From the NCBI GenBank assembly GCA_029718625.1, contig CM056377.1, positions 109,342,266-109,406,265 of the forward strand: a DNA stretch of 64,000 bases, written 5' to 3'. The notes under the pieces are model-generated. The model saw only the letters and a program-made list of their open reading frames with translations. It was not told the origin of the DNA and searched no databases. Positions 23,386 to 34,497 of the stretch are shown piece after piece (the stretch's first letter is position 1; each line of letters begins with the position of its first letter). A program made the translations under genes and the position numbers. Source of the DNA: Synaphobranchus kaupii (taxonomy: Eukaryota > Chordata > Actinopteri > Anguilliformes > Synaphobranchidae).

Positions 23386-26300
23386 TCTGGAGAGCTCTTC
23401 TGGAGGACTCTCTGCAGCAGGCGGTAATGGCTCTTCTGGAGGACTCTCTGCAGCAGGCGGGTAATGGCTCCTCTGGAGGGCTCGCTGCAGCAGGTGGTAA
23501 TGGCTCCTCTGGAGGGCTCTCTGCAGCAGGCGGTAATGGCTCTTCTGGAGGGCTCTCTGCAGCAGGCGGTAATGGCTCCTCTGGAGGGCTCTCTGCAGCA
23601 GGCGGTAATGGCTCCTCTGGAGGGCTCGCTGCAGCAGGCGGTAATGGCTCCTCTGGAGGGCTCGCTGCAGCAGGCGGTAATGGCTCCTCTGGAGGGCTCG
23701 CTGCAGCAGGCGGTAATGGCTCCTCTGAAAGGCTTGATGCGGCAGGCGGTAATGGCTCCTCTGGAGGGCTCTCTGCAGCAGGCGGTAATGGCTCCTCTGG
23801 AGGACTCTCTGCAGCAGGCGGTAATGGCTCCTCTGGAGGACTCTCTGCAGCAGGCGGTAATGGCTCCTCTGGAGGGCTCGCTGCAGCAGGTGGTAATAGC
23901 TCCTCTGGAGGGCTCTCTGCAGCAGGCGGTAATGGCTCCTCTGGAGGGCTCTCTGCAGCAGGCGGTAATGGCTCCTCTGGAGGGCTCTCTGCAGCAGGCG
24001 GTAATGGCTCCTCTGGAGGGCTCTCTGCAGCAGGCGGTAATGGCTCCTCTGGAGGGCTCTCTGCAGCAGGCGGTAATGGCTCCTCTGGAGGGCTCTCTGC
24101 AGCAGGCGGTAATGGCTCCTCTGGAGGGCTCTCTGCAGCAGGCGGTAATGGCTCCTCTGGAGGGCTCTCTGCAGCAGGCGGTAATGGCTCCTCTGGAGGG
24201 CTCGCTGCAGCAGGCGGTAATGGCTCCTCTGGAGTACTCTCTGCGGCAGGCGGTAATGGCTCCTCTGGAGGGCTCTCTGCAGCAGGCGGTAATGGCTCCT
24301 CTGGAGGGCTCTCTGCAGCAGGCGGTAATGGCTCCTCTGGAAGGCTCGATGCGGCATGTGGTAATGGCTCCTCTGGAGGGCTCGCTGCAGCAGGCGGTAA
24401 TGGCTCCTCTGGAGGGCTCTCTGCAGCAGGCGGTAATGGCTCCTCTGGAGGGCTCTTTGCAGCAGGCGGTAATGGCTCCTCTGGAGGGCTCTCTGCAGCA
24501 GGCGGTAATAGCTCCTCTGGAGGGCTCTGTGCAGCAGGCGGTAATGGCTCCTCTGGAAGGCTCGCTGCAGCAGGCGGTAATGGCTCCTCTGGAGGGCTCG
24601 CTGCAGCAGGCGGGTAATGGCTCCTCTGGAGGGCTCTCTGCAGCAGGCGTTAATGGCTCCTCTGGAGGGCTCTCTGCGGCAGGCGGTAATAGCTCCTCTG
24701 GAGGGCTCTCTGCGGCTGGCGGTAATGGCTCCTCTGGAGGGCTCGCTGCAGCAGGCGGTAATGGCTCCTCTGGAGGGCTCGCTGCAGCAGGCGGTAAAGG
24801 CTCCTCTGGAGGGCTCTCTGCAGCAGGCGGGTAATAGCTCCTCTGGAGGGCTCTGTGCAGCAGGCGGTAATGGCTCCTCTGGAGGGCTCGCTGCAGCAGG
24901 CGGTAATGGCTCCTCTGACAGGCTCGATGCGGCAGGCGGTAATGGCTCCTCTGGAAGGCTCGCTGCAGCAGGCGGTAATGGCTCCTCTGGAGGGCTCTCT
25001 GCAGCAGGCGGTAATGGCTCCTCTGGAGGGCTCTCTGCAGCAGGCGGTAATGGCTCCTCTGGAGGGCTCGCTGCAGCAGGCGGTAATGGCTCCTCTGGAG
25101 TACTCTCTGCGGCAGGCGGTAATGGCTCCTCTGGAGGGCTCTCTGCAGCAGGCGGTAATGGCTCCTCTGGAGGGCTCTCTGCAGCAGGCGGTAATGGCTC
25201 CTCTGGAAGGCTCGATGCGGCATGTGGTAATGGCTCCTCTGGAGGGCTCGCTGCAGCAGGCGGTAATGGCTCCTCTGGAGGGCTCTCTGCAGCAGGCGGT
25301 AATGGCTCCTCTGGAGGGCTCTTTGCAGCAGGCGGTAATGGCTCCTCTGGAGGGCTCTCTGCAGCAGGCGGTAATAGCTCCTCTGGAGGGCTCTGTGCAG
25401 CAGGCGGTAATGGCTCCTCTGGAAGGCTCGCTGCAGCAGGCGGTAATGGCTCCTCTGGAGGGCTCGCTGCAGCAGGCGGGTAATGGCTCCTCTGGAGGGC
25501 TCTCTGCAGCAGGCGTTAATGGCTCCTCTGGAGGGCTCTCTGCGGCAGGCGGTAATAGCTCCTCTGGAGGGCTCTCTGCGGCTGGCGGTAATGGCTCCTC
25601 TGGAGGGCTCGCTGCAGCAGGCGGTAATGGCTCCTCTGGAGGGCTCGCTGCAGCAGGCGGTAAAGGCTCCTCTGGAGGGCTCTCTGTAGCAGGCGGTAAT
25701 AGCTCCTCTGGAGGGCTCTGTGCAGCAGGCGGTAATGGCTCCTCTGGAGGGCTCGCTGCAGCAGGCGGTAATGGCTCCTCTGACAGGCTCGATGCGGCAG
25801 GCGGTAATGGCTCCTCTGGAAGGCTCGCTGCAGCAGGCGGTAATGGCTCCTCTGGAGGGCTCTCTGCAGCAGGCGGTAATGGCTCCTCTGGAGGGCTCTC
25901 TGCAGCAGGCGGTAATGGCTCCTCTGGAGGACTCTCTGCAGCAGGCGGTAATGGCTCCTCTGGAGGGCTCTCTGTGGCAGGCGGTAATGGCTCCTCTGGA
26001 GGGCTCTCTGCAGCAGGCGGTAATGGCTCCTCTGGAGGGCTCTCTGCGGCAGGCGGTAATGGCTCCTCTGGAGGGCTCTCTGCAGCAGGCGGTAATGGCT
26101 CCTCTGGAGGGCTCTCTGCGGCAGGCGGTAATGGCTCCTCTGGAGGGCTCGCTGCAGCAGGCGGTAATGGCTCCTCTGGAGGGCTCGCTGCAGCAGGCAG
26201 TAATGGCTCCTCTGGAGGGCTCTCTGCAGCAGGCGGTAATGGCTCCTCTGGAGGGCTCTCTGCGGCAGGCGGTAATGGCTCATCTGGAGGCCTCGCGGTG

Positions 26301-26530
26301 GCAGGCGGTAATGGCTCCTCTGGAGGGCTCTCTGCAGCAGGCGGTAATGGCTCCTCTGGAAGGCTCGCTGCAGCAGGCGGTAATGGCTCCTCTGGAGGGC
26401 TCTCTGCAGCAGGCGGTAATGGCTCCTCTGGAGGGCTCTCTGCAGCAGGCAGTAATGGCTCCTCTGGAAGGCTCTCTGCAGCAGGCGTTAATGGCTCCTC
26501 TGGAGGCCTCGCGGTGGCAGGCTGCACAGG
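23386..26530. repeat. 36-bp GC-rich minisatellite, about 87 units
   Basis: Tandem units of GGTAATGGCTCCTCTGGAGG followed by GCTCTCTGCAGCAGGC. The period is 36, a multiple of 3, so reading frames stay open. On the plus strand units read GNGSSGGLSAAG or MAPLEGSLQQAV; on the minus strand PPEEPLPPAAES, REPSRGAITACC or LQRALQRSHYRL. Single extra G bases near 23460, 24613, 24830 and 25479 shift the plus frames without ending the array, which argues against selection for a protein. Each unit contains CTCC-TCT-GGAG and CTGCAG palindromes. Many units carry shared variants (CTCGCTG, GGAAGG, GTACTC, TGACAGGCTCGATG), allowing a duplication history to be read. ORFs of up to 663 codons here are products of the repeat. 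Confidence 0.95.
24181..25911. repeat. Higher-order duplication of 24 minisatellite units
   Basis: Ordered variants recur at constant offset: GGAGTACTCT at 24231 and 25097 (866 bp apart), and the extra-G unit at 24612 and 25478 (866). After the unit at 24830, whose extra G is absent in copy 2, the TGACAGGCTCGATG unit at 24916 and 25781 is 865 apart. The order of variants between these markers is also the same. This shows a recent tandem duplication of a block of about 866 bp (24 units plus two extra G). Exact edges are uncertain because flanking units are uniform. Confidence 0.8.
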
Positions 26531-26910
26531 AGCCTCAAATAAATGATCATTTTCTTGGCAAAAGGATGCTGTGGTGCTTTTAAACATGTTTGGCCTTGGT
26601 GCTGACCGCCGGTTATTGTAAATTCGATAGTCTTGAGCCATAACATGTTTTTGGAGCTCATCTGGGATGCCTTATCTATTCCACTTTTTGTGTTCATTGG
26701 ATACTTTTCTATTTTGATACAATGTATGCCTTGCTGTCTTTGTATTGATACTTGATTGATTGCGCAGCACGTTTAGACGCTTTTGTAATGTGTGCTGCTG
26801 CATGTGGGCTGTGATTTACCCACTTGCTTGATATTCTAGTGCCTTTTGTGTTGCTCTCTCATTGTGCTGTTCTTTGGCTCTTTTTGTGCCTAGTCCGCCT
26901 CTCTTTAATC

Positions 26911-27910
26911 ATGTCTAAATTTGACTTGGCAGATTTAGCAAATCCCAGGCAGCCGGCCCTCAACAGATTGAACAAAGAGGAGCTGTTTGAAGTATTGATA
27001 TCAGCAGTGAGGTCACAAAGAAAGAGAATCTTGCTAAAATTACTTTTTGACCATCCAGGGTTTATTTGGGTAGGATGCTGTAAAATCTCAGTCCGTATGA
27101 GGAGATGTCTGACTGCACTCCTAGTCATGAATACAAACTTGAGTTCAGGCACCTGGAGTTGCATATGAAGGAGTTGGAGATAAGAAAATGAGAAGAACGT
27201 GAACTTGCTATGAAACACCTTGAGTTAGAGAATGCTTGTTGGATTGAAGAGATGGAGTTGGCGGCCCGCAAGACTGGAGTTGCATCATCTTCTGAGATGG
27301 ATGTGAGCCATAGTTTGCGGATGGTGCCACCTTTTAGGGAGAATGAGGTTGACAAATGTTTGCCATGTCTGAATGTGTGGCTAAGTGGCTGAAAGGTGTC
27401 TGAATGCTGCTATTGCACAAGTGCATTAGCCTTTTTCGGCACTGTCGGCTGAATAATCCCCCTATTATGAGCATGTGAAAGCTGCTGCTGCTGTAAATCT
27501 ATGAGCTTGTCCCCAAGGCTTACCGGCAGAAATTTAGCTGTCTCCAAAAACCAGGCAGCCAATCATATGTGGAGTTTGACAGAGAGAGTCACTTTTTAAT
27601 CAGTGGTGTACATCACTGGGCGTCGCATCCTTTGAACAACCCCATGATTTGGTTGCGTAAGAGGAATTTAAAAATTGTCTGCCCGAGAAAGTCACTACAT
27701 ATTTGAATGAGTGTAAAGTCGTGACAGCTGCAGTGTTCGCTGACGAGTACATCGTAGCACATAAAAACTGTTTGTCACCTCTGAGAAAACCTCAGACCAT
27801 AAGAGTGTGTGCTCCTGCTCCATCTAAGTCTGGTTCCCCAGCCGAGAGCATGCATATAGATGCTCAAACAATATGCCATTCATCCCTTGTGTGTTTACTG
27901 TAAAAAGCGA
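26911..27910 (+). pseudogene. gag: gag remnant of element 1
   Basis: The first ATG after the leader (26911) opens MSKFDLADLANPRQPALNRL, continuing to a KEELFEVL helix. This resembles the start of the gag of element 2 (57562, MATYDVAQF...LRKLTKDQLLVV). Downstream, in other frames, a region of helical capsid/SCAN-like character includes EEFKNCLPEKVTTYLNE (about 27666-27716) and ADEYIVAHKN (about 27738-27770). Stops and frameshifts separate these pieces, so no Gag polyprotein can be made. In a live element Gag would form the virus-like particle and be expressed from the LTR promoter. Confidence 0.65.
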
Positions 27911-27931
27911 GGACATATTTTAGCTGACTTT
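27890..27931 (+). pseudogene. Gag zinc knuckle with lost last cysteine
   Basis: The frame reads CVYCKKRGHILADF, which fits the CX2CX4HX4C nucleic-acid-binding knuckle of Gag except that the final Cys position is Phe. It lies at the C-terminal end of the gag remnant, as expected, and directly precedes the protease region. Confidence 0.6.
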
Positions 27932-28059
27932 TTCTTTGAGGAGTCAGTCTCTCAAGCCTGTGGATTTTGTGAAAACAATCTCACAGTCTGTGTCTAAACC
28001 GGTAATGGTGTGTCCCTTCAAAAAGATCACGAAGTTGGTGATCAAACCGTTCAGCACAG

Positions 28060-28480
28060 ATGGTTTTGTGTCTGATAAGCCCAGTGTTAAGTATTCAGTC
28101 AAGATACTGCATGACACGGGCACTGCACAGTCCTAGAGTGGGTTCTGCTGCTGTTGGAAGACACTTCTGCGGGCTCCGTTGTTCTTGCTCAGGGTTTGGG
28201 AATGGGGTTTTCGAGCGTTCCTTTGCATGAGATATTTCTCACCTCTGATTTAGTGTCGGGATGTGTTTTTGTTGGCCTTTGCCTCCCTTGTAAAGGTGTG
28301 TTGTTTATTCTGGGTAAGAATTTATCTGGGAGACAGGTGTCGTCAGACCCAGAGGTATGTGCTGCCCCTGTTGTGTCTCCCAAACCTGATGAATTGGTGC
28401 AAAAATACCAAGCGGTGTTTCCTGCATGCATGGTCACCCGCACAATGGCACAGAGACTTGAAAAGGAAAACCCTAATCAT
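28060..28480 (+). pseudogene. Aspartic protease remnant of element 1
   Basis: The retropepsin active-site triad DTG is at 28113-28121 (frame ...VKILHDTGTAQS) and is followed at once by a stop. A shifted frame continues with a hydrophobic stretch, then GVLFILGKNLSGRQV (about 28301-28345), the ILG-x-DLAGG-like end of Gmr1/gypsy-type proteases, with Lys-Asn where Asn-Asp is usual. A linker with VFPACMVTRTMAQ follows (about 28409-28450), whose counterpart in element 2 is VFSACVVTRSM. The protease would process Gag-Pol in a live element. Confidence 0.65.
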
Positions 28481-28789
28481 GGTTTAGATTGTGGCCTTGA
28501 TGAAATTAAACTTTGTGGCACATATTTAGCTATGTACCATGAGCCTTGTTATGCCACCACCATCGATAAGGTGAACGACTGTGATCAAGGTTTTAGTGAA
28601 ATATCTCTGGCTCATGGGCGGCTGGTTCCAGAAGACAGGAAGGATCAGACATTAAAAAGGTATCACAGGGGTACTTTGTGTGTGGCAATGTGTGTATGCA
28701 TAAGTGGAGACCACTAACAGCATCAGAACAGGATACATGGTGTGTTGTTCATCAGATTGTAATCCCCTTACTTTATTTAAATGAAATCT

Positions 28790-29300
28790 AATAGGCTTAG
28801 CTTGTGACGACCCATTAGCTGGTCACCTGGGGGTGAATACAACCTAAGATCGTATTTTACGTCACTTTTATTCGCCTGGTTTAAAGAGGGATGTACCGTG
28901 TTGCTGTAAAAGTTGTCATGTATGCCAGTCATATGTCCAACCCCACTGCGTCCGAGTCCGGCTGTAGGGGAGGCGTTTGAAAGAGTGATTCTGGATTGGG
29001 TTGGGCCGCTGCCTCACACTAAATTTGGTAATCAACTCCTGTTGACTATTATGTACACCACCACAAATTTCCCCGAAGCTATCCCCTTGAATAAAAAAAC
29101 AGCTCCGGTCATTGTGAAGGCTTTCTGAAAACTGAGCGGACAGATCAGGGATACAGATCAGAGGCTGTTTGCTCAGGTTCAGCACTTAAACAACTTGCGA
29201 ATAAACATTGCATCTCTAGCACTTACCATCCCGAAAGCCAGGGTGCTTTTGAATGTTTCCACCAGACACTTAAATCAATGTTGCAAACATACTGTTTGCA
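28790..29300 (+). pseudogene. Integrase remnant of element 1, upstream of RT
   Basis: The zinc-binding (H2C2) region reads DDPLAGHLGVNTT, a stop, DRILRHF, then CKSCHVCQ (about 28806-28930); the first His position appears as Cys. The core follows: ILDWVGPLPHTKFGNQLLL (about 28991-29046) carries the first catalytic Asp, and NFPEAIPL follows. The second Asp region is corrupted (near 29138-29155). STYHPESQGAFECFHQTLK (about 29216-29272) carries the catalytic Glu. Several frames are needed to read it. Its position before RT is the diagnostic feature of the element. Confidence 0.7.
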
Positions 29301-29499
29301 ATCAGAGATCTGGTTGATGGCGCATCAGAGCTGGTGCTTGGTGGTCCCAACAGTAAGTTGTTAAAAGATCCTAGGACATCTGAAAGTGCCCAGACTGAAA
29401 GGGTAAGCAATGTAACTCAGAGGTTTTGAGTGATTTCAATTCCTTTGTCGCCCCCCTGACTGTTTCTGAATGCTCAGATATTATTAACATATCCAGTCA

Positions 29500-30070
29500 T
29501 ATCCTTCACTGTTTCCCGATGTTCCACGTAAAACCAACTTAATAGAACACGGCATTGATGTTGGTGATTCTCAAGAAGAATTCTTATCGAATGAATCCCA
29601 CAAAGCGCTTGTTCTTGTCCAAGGAGGTCGCTTATATGTTGGAAAATAACATCGCTGAGCCTAGCTCTAGTGTGTGGAGTTCTCTATGCTTGTTTATTAG
29701 TAAAGCCAATGGCATGTTTTGCTTTTGCACAGACTACCGTAAAGTAAATGCTGTCACAAAAGAAGATTGTTTTCCTCTGGCCAGTGTGGACGAATGTGTC
29801 TATCTTGTTGGCTCTGTTACATTTCATAGTAAATTCTCTGCAGCTTCCTCAAAGGATTTTGACAAATTTTGAGAAATTGCTTGGGCGAGAGAAATATTTG
29901 CTTTTGTGACACCAGATAACCTCCTGCAATACAGTCTAATAGCTTTCGAAATGATCGGCTCCCTTTGATTATTTAGCCAGTGCTAATTGAATTTGGCCAA
30001 GTGCAAGTTTTGTCAAGCCACAGTAACCTACTTGGGAAAGGTTGTCAGCCTGCGGGTTCCAAAATTGAGG
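29500..30070 (+). pseudogene. Reverse transcriptase remnant of element 1
   Basis: Immediately after integrase come FPDVPRKTNLIEHGIDVGD (about 29516-29570) and YRMNPTKRLFLSKEVAYMLE (from about 29585), followed by the PSSSVWSS and FCTDYRKVNAVTKEDCFPL motifs of the RT fingers. Past a frameshift, FAFVTPDNLLQYSLIAFEM (about 29899-29954) corresponds to the region before the catalytic loop. Next is LNLAKCKFCQATVTYLGK (about 29988-30040), which normally lies after it, so the segment with the catalytic Y-x-DD box has been deleted. No RNase H is recognisable beyond. Confidence 0.75.
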
Positions 30071-30151
30071 CAAGACTAAACACTCTGTAAAAGTTGAAAA
30101 TAATCCGACAGTAATAAATACTGTTTAGCAATGCTGCCATCTTGTTTTTCT

Positions 30152-30290
30152 GCTTTCAACCAAAGATGATATGTGATAAAAAGATGCTCCACTTGCTGCC
30201 AACCTTACCCATATCAATTCCCTATAAAGTTTCCTGGTAAGATTGCCCAAAACAAGTAAGGTATCTTGTCACATTATCATCTTTGGTTGG
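30152..30290. repeat. Inverted repeat next to the RT remnant
   Basis: CAACCAAAGATGATATGTGAT (about 30157-30177) is the near reverse complement of ATTATCATCTTTGGTTG (about 30273-30289), giving a stem of about 20 bp with about 95 bp between arms. It is possibly a small foldback element that replaced or truncated the 3' end of retroelement 1. Confidence 0.4.
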
Positions 30291-30625
30291 ACCATAGATG
30301 ACGTTATATGGCTGCGCCTGTGTTATAACTTATAAGGTTTATTTTAGCATATCATGATAAGTTGTCTACAACCTTCAAAAATTTACTTTGCAAACATTGG
30401 TGTCTGTTACAATGTTTGCTAGAATCAGAATACATCAATTATAACAAGTATTTGAAAACATGCGAGTACTATTACAAATGAAGACATTTTCATCACATGA
30501 ACCATTAGCTGACAGAATTTTTTTTATTGTTACAAATGAAATAGACAGTGCAGGCGCAGTAACAGTCTGCCCTTTAACCTTATATTCTTTGTTGTATTTG
30601 AAATGCAATGTTCTGGAGTATATAC

Positions 30626-30629
<4 letters not shown>

Positions 30630-30695
<66 letters not shown>

Positions 30696-30698
30696 TAT
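30630..30698. repeat. TA/AT dinucleotide microsatellite
   Basis: About 35 AT units with one phase break near 30670. It generates the artefactual Tyr-Ile repeats in short ORFs on both strands. Confidence 0.95.
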
Positions 30699-30709
30699 AG
30701 CAATGTTTT

Positions 30710-33700
30710 GTGGAATAGAGTTGATAAACAGCACCAGAGCTATGTCATTATAAAATCCAAGTTGTACCAAGCATCTGTCTTGGCTTCAAATGTAATTAGA
30801 ACATTATGTCCATTTCCTTTGCTGGTGTTTTTTTTTTCGGTTCCTGTTTCTAATCACGAGCAGTGTTGAAAAGTAATGCATTAGTACATCCCCTGAAATG
30901 ACTCTCCACCCCCATTCAATCCATGCAAACTTTGACAAATTAAAAATGTAAAGTATGTGCCTGGATCACTAGGGGTCAGTCGTTTTCTCAAGGTGTTTTT
31001 AGGAACGTAATTCAGATATTGATTTAGCTGTCAAGAATGCAATGTGTGGGATTATGCACTGTACTACTGTTGCCATGGGCTTTTAGTTCAAGCACTCATT
31101 CCGCCATGAGAGAGGTATGAAAAGGTATTAAGAACAAGACATTCAAGTAATGGATTTTTTCTCAAAATGTCCGCAGTTATGGACAATTCACAATTTTTGC
31201 ATTTTACAAGGAGAGAGGAAATGGTTTTAAAATGTTTCAGTTATCATCTTGTATGTATAAATGTATTGAGAATCAATAATAATTAAAAAAATTTGACCTT
31301 TATGCCAATGTTAAAAATACTGTGTAAAATGAACTTCTTAATGATCTTAATCTTACATGTTAATCTTATTCTTATTCTGTTTTGAAACTCAAACATGCAT
31401 CCGTTTTAACAAAATTAAATAAAAGGCAATTCAATTTAAATCCTATGTCCCTGTGTGTTTGCATGTCAGCCGGCAAATTGCTTTAGCAATTAGTCCTTTT
31501 TCATCTCAGCTATAATTAAACATGGTCTTCTATGTCACATAAAATAGTTACATTTTACACAGCCATTTTACAGTGTCAACAGTTTCCTATCCTAAAATCT
31601 AAGATGCACACTATTAGCAATAGCAAACATCCATGCAATTATTTTTCTAAAAATAGCCCAATACAGTTCTCTGACATGGTTTTAACTCTGTTCAATGCCC
31701 CATTTTTAGTCATTAAAAAAGGGGAATTTTAAGATTGTATGCAACTACAATGCAACCAAATTCACCAAATTAGTGCCTTGAATTTGTTTCTTTGCCCTCA
31801 CATTGTTTATCAAGCACTCACACATTAACAAGTGCTTGTACGTATCTGCCTATCCCTGTGGTCCTAGCTTGCACATCTTGTCCCAGCTTGTGCATCTTGT
31901 TTAGCACAGAAGAGAGTCAAGCTGAAAAATGAATTGCTGTCATAGACACTTTCTCCATGCTTTCCTTCCTCCATTACATACCCTCAAGCTCCCTTACATT
32001 TCACTTATGTTGCCACTTCAAGCCACTGAGATAAGCAGCTCTCCAGCCCATGTGACTCCTCCATCATTAAAGGTTTTGACTAAGCCTTCAAAAGTGTTTA
32101 CGGAATGAGAATCCACTGCATGCCCCACTCTCCAACTTAAGACTTACTGAGTGTGCATTAACACACTTACTGAGTGTGCATTAACACACTTACTGAGTGT
32201 GCATTAACACATACCATTTAGTCAACATGAGTTAGAAAGGACAAAGTTTTATTACCACCATCAAGATGCATGCCTCCATACCTGTAAGATAAAGGGATAT
32301 AAGGGTTCATTCTTTATATTCTTTATTATTATTATTAAATAGAAACATTCAGGTGGTCATCTGAAATGTGGGTTTTTAAACATTTGCAGAAAATAGCCAG
32401 TAAATTGGGCTTCCTGACTGATTGGGGAAAGTTGTTCCACCATGGGGAAATGAGGGCAGAAAAGGACTGGGGCACAGTTATGTGTCATAATTATCTGTAA
32501 CTGGACTGCCTATATATTCGATGAAGTGTTGCACAGTTCCATGACCCATGTTATCCATATCGGGCTATATAGTTGAGGCAATATAATCATTGGTGCACAC
32601 TAGGTTTCCATTCTAATAAAAAAGGAAACAAATAATAATAATTTAATCTGTGAAGTCATATTCATAAATCACACCAGCTAGGAGTATAACACCAAAGTAC
32701 ATTAAAATAAAAGCAATCAACCAGCTAGCAACAACAATGCTTGCCATACAATATAAGTCGGTTGAGCAGATGAACATTATGCATTCTGTTTATTTCAAAA
32801 TCAAAATTATTATCCAGAAAAATAACAGCCCAAAAGGTGACTGAAAGCTCAACAAAAGGCACCACAAGATCAAAAGGAGATATTGTTCCTAACAATGACC
32901 ATAGATAAGAGATATGTTAACATTATGCGTAAAGAAACGCAATTACCAGTAACAGTGTGACTGTTACGCAATGAACAGTAACAAAGTACCCAAACTCCCA
33001 CTGCAGTTAAACAATGAATGAATAAATAAATAAGGTAGTGTAAAATAAGTCTACATGTCTTAAAGAAAGTGCTCCCCTTATCTCCCTAAAGACAGATAAA
33101 AACACATCCCAAGTACGGCCTTGTGGAGTCAAGCGCCTAGAATAACGTCAAGGTCAGGTCTAATTTTATCAGGAGTGCTACTCGTGTGGCCCATTCCTCC
33201 TGCATCTCCTTTTCCCCTCTGCAGGAATCTCAGCATCAGCGCTGGACACAAACTTGACTGCTTCACCAGATGCTGTAACTGGAGATGTCAAACCGAACCA
33301 GAGGAGAAAAGACACAAGTCTGTTCACTCAAAAAACATTCTTTGCCATACGGAAAGAAATTTGAAGGGATGGAAAACTTTAAACTTAACACTTTAAAGGG
33401 TTTTGCAAATTAAAAAAATATCAAAGGCATTAAACCTCTATCCACATATATCCATATTTATTAGATGAATAATCTATAGTAATACCCATATTCTCAAAAT
33501 ACCTCATGCGAAGCACTAAACAAGAAAAAATACTTTTGCACATAAGTAAATATTAGCCAATTATTTTCAGATTCAATATTCTAGTGATGCAGTATTTTTT
33601 AAATTCCTTTTGTGGATTTATTTCCATAACCAATGTTAATATTTTGGCTTATCAAATAAGCATGCAAATAATTCCAAACAGGTGTGTATTATTTGTTTTA

Positions 33701-34265
33701 CAAATGATAATTAATAAAACACTGTTTCCTTTGATTGGTACAGAAAAACAAAAAGTAATTTTGATCAATGTAAAAACTATTTGTATTTGTTTTTATATGG
33801 ATATACAATGCATACCCAAGGGGCATGTAAGATTTTCAGGGTTGTTTAACTTTGATCTTGGCAAACACTCTTAGGTACTTTGAAGGGAGAATCTGCACAC
33901 ATTTCCACAATCCGTTTGATTGGTAGAGCATACATCATTTACCTAAGAGGCTACTATTGGTATTGGTCTATTGGTACAGGAAAGCACTGATCGGAAACCA
34001 TGTAACTTTAATCTGCAATATGTACAATTAAATTCTTATTCATCATTAATACATTGCTAGTTTCATTACATTATAATGTAATGGTTATACAGGGACATTT
34101 TCGGACTCTGGCTTTCTGATCATGAGACTGGGCCCCCTGCGGAGTCGTTCACGATTAACACTCCTGATCAACTGAGGCACAATGGAGTGTCTGTCCCCTT
34201 CTTCATGTGACTCTGAGATGAACACAGACTGCTTGATCGATCAGGCGCCAGTTTGGGCAGGAACA
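30710..34265. other. Gene-free stretch
   Basis: AT-rich DNA with short ORFs only. Contains the 23-bp triplicate noted separately, a TTA run near 32325-32337 and an AATA-rich tract near 33010-33032. No bounded mobile element was recognised. Confidence 0.35.
32142..32210. repeat. 23-bp tandem repeat, 3 perfect units
   Basis: The unit ACTTACTGAGTGTGCATTAA plus CAC is repeated three times without mismatch (32142, 32165, 32188). Perfect identity suggests recent duplication. Confidence 0.9.
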
Positions 34266-34313
34266 CCCCCCCCCCCCCCCCCTCTTTTGAGAAGGAGAGG
34301 GGAGATCTCAATT

Positions 34314-34345
<32 letters not shown>
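34266..34345. repeat. Poly-C run and AC microsatellite
   Basis: Nineteen C (34266-34284), then, after a short purine-rich spacer, fifteen AC units (34316-34345). Both are prone to length error in assembly. Confidence 0.9.
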
Positions 34346-34348
<3 letters not shown>

Positions 34349-34497
34349 GAGGTGATTGCAAATAGCTGGTCAATCTATGTTTCATTGTTGGTTCCAAGGG
34401 AATGAGCCAATCTGTTGTATAGGTGCGCTAAAGCCATCTACCAATTGGGATCAAAGGGATTTTGACCATAAAAACCCATGTAACTTTACCAACGTCG

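Larger units (their letters stand above)
23345..26645 (+). mobile_element. Putative expanded LTR of Gmr1-like element 1
   Basis: The block starts TGTCAGGGTCCGGG, a TG-type LTR start, and ends CATAACA at 26645. It is followed by TTTTTGGAGCTCATCTGGG, which resembles the sequence following the LTR end of element 2 (TTTTGGGGGCTCACCC at 57093). A poly(A) signal AATAAA lies at 26539-26544, about 100 bp before the end, as expected for an LTR R/U5 boundary. Almost all the block is the 36-bp minisatellite. That the array lies within the LTR is inferred, because no second LTR copy is present to compare. Confidence 0.4.
26646..30090 (+). mobile_element. Gmr1-like Ty3/gypsy retrotransposon 1, internal region (decayed)
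   Basis: Gag, zinc knuckle, aspartic protease, integrase and reverse transcriptase remnants follow in that order on the plus strand, broken by many stops and frameshifts. Integrase lying before RT is unlike most Ty3/gypsy elements (PR-RT-RH-IN) and matches the Gmr1-like group first noted in cod. RNase H and a 3' LTR were not found; recognisable homology ends around 30090. Parts are described in separate entries. Confidence 0.75.

Noticed and set aside
24650..26641. 663-codon minus-strand ORF with PPEEPLPPAAES repeats, beginning MAQDYRIYNN
   Set aside because: It is explained by the 36-bp period lacking stops. The same DNA is open in other frames on both strands, and extra-G shifts occur inside the array. 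No evidence of a real start or transcript.
30435..30869. ORFs with Tyr-Ile repeats
   Set aside because: Translation of the TA microsatellite.
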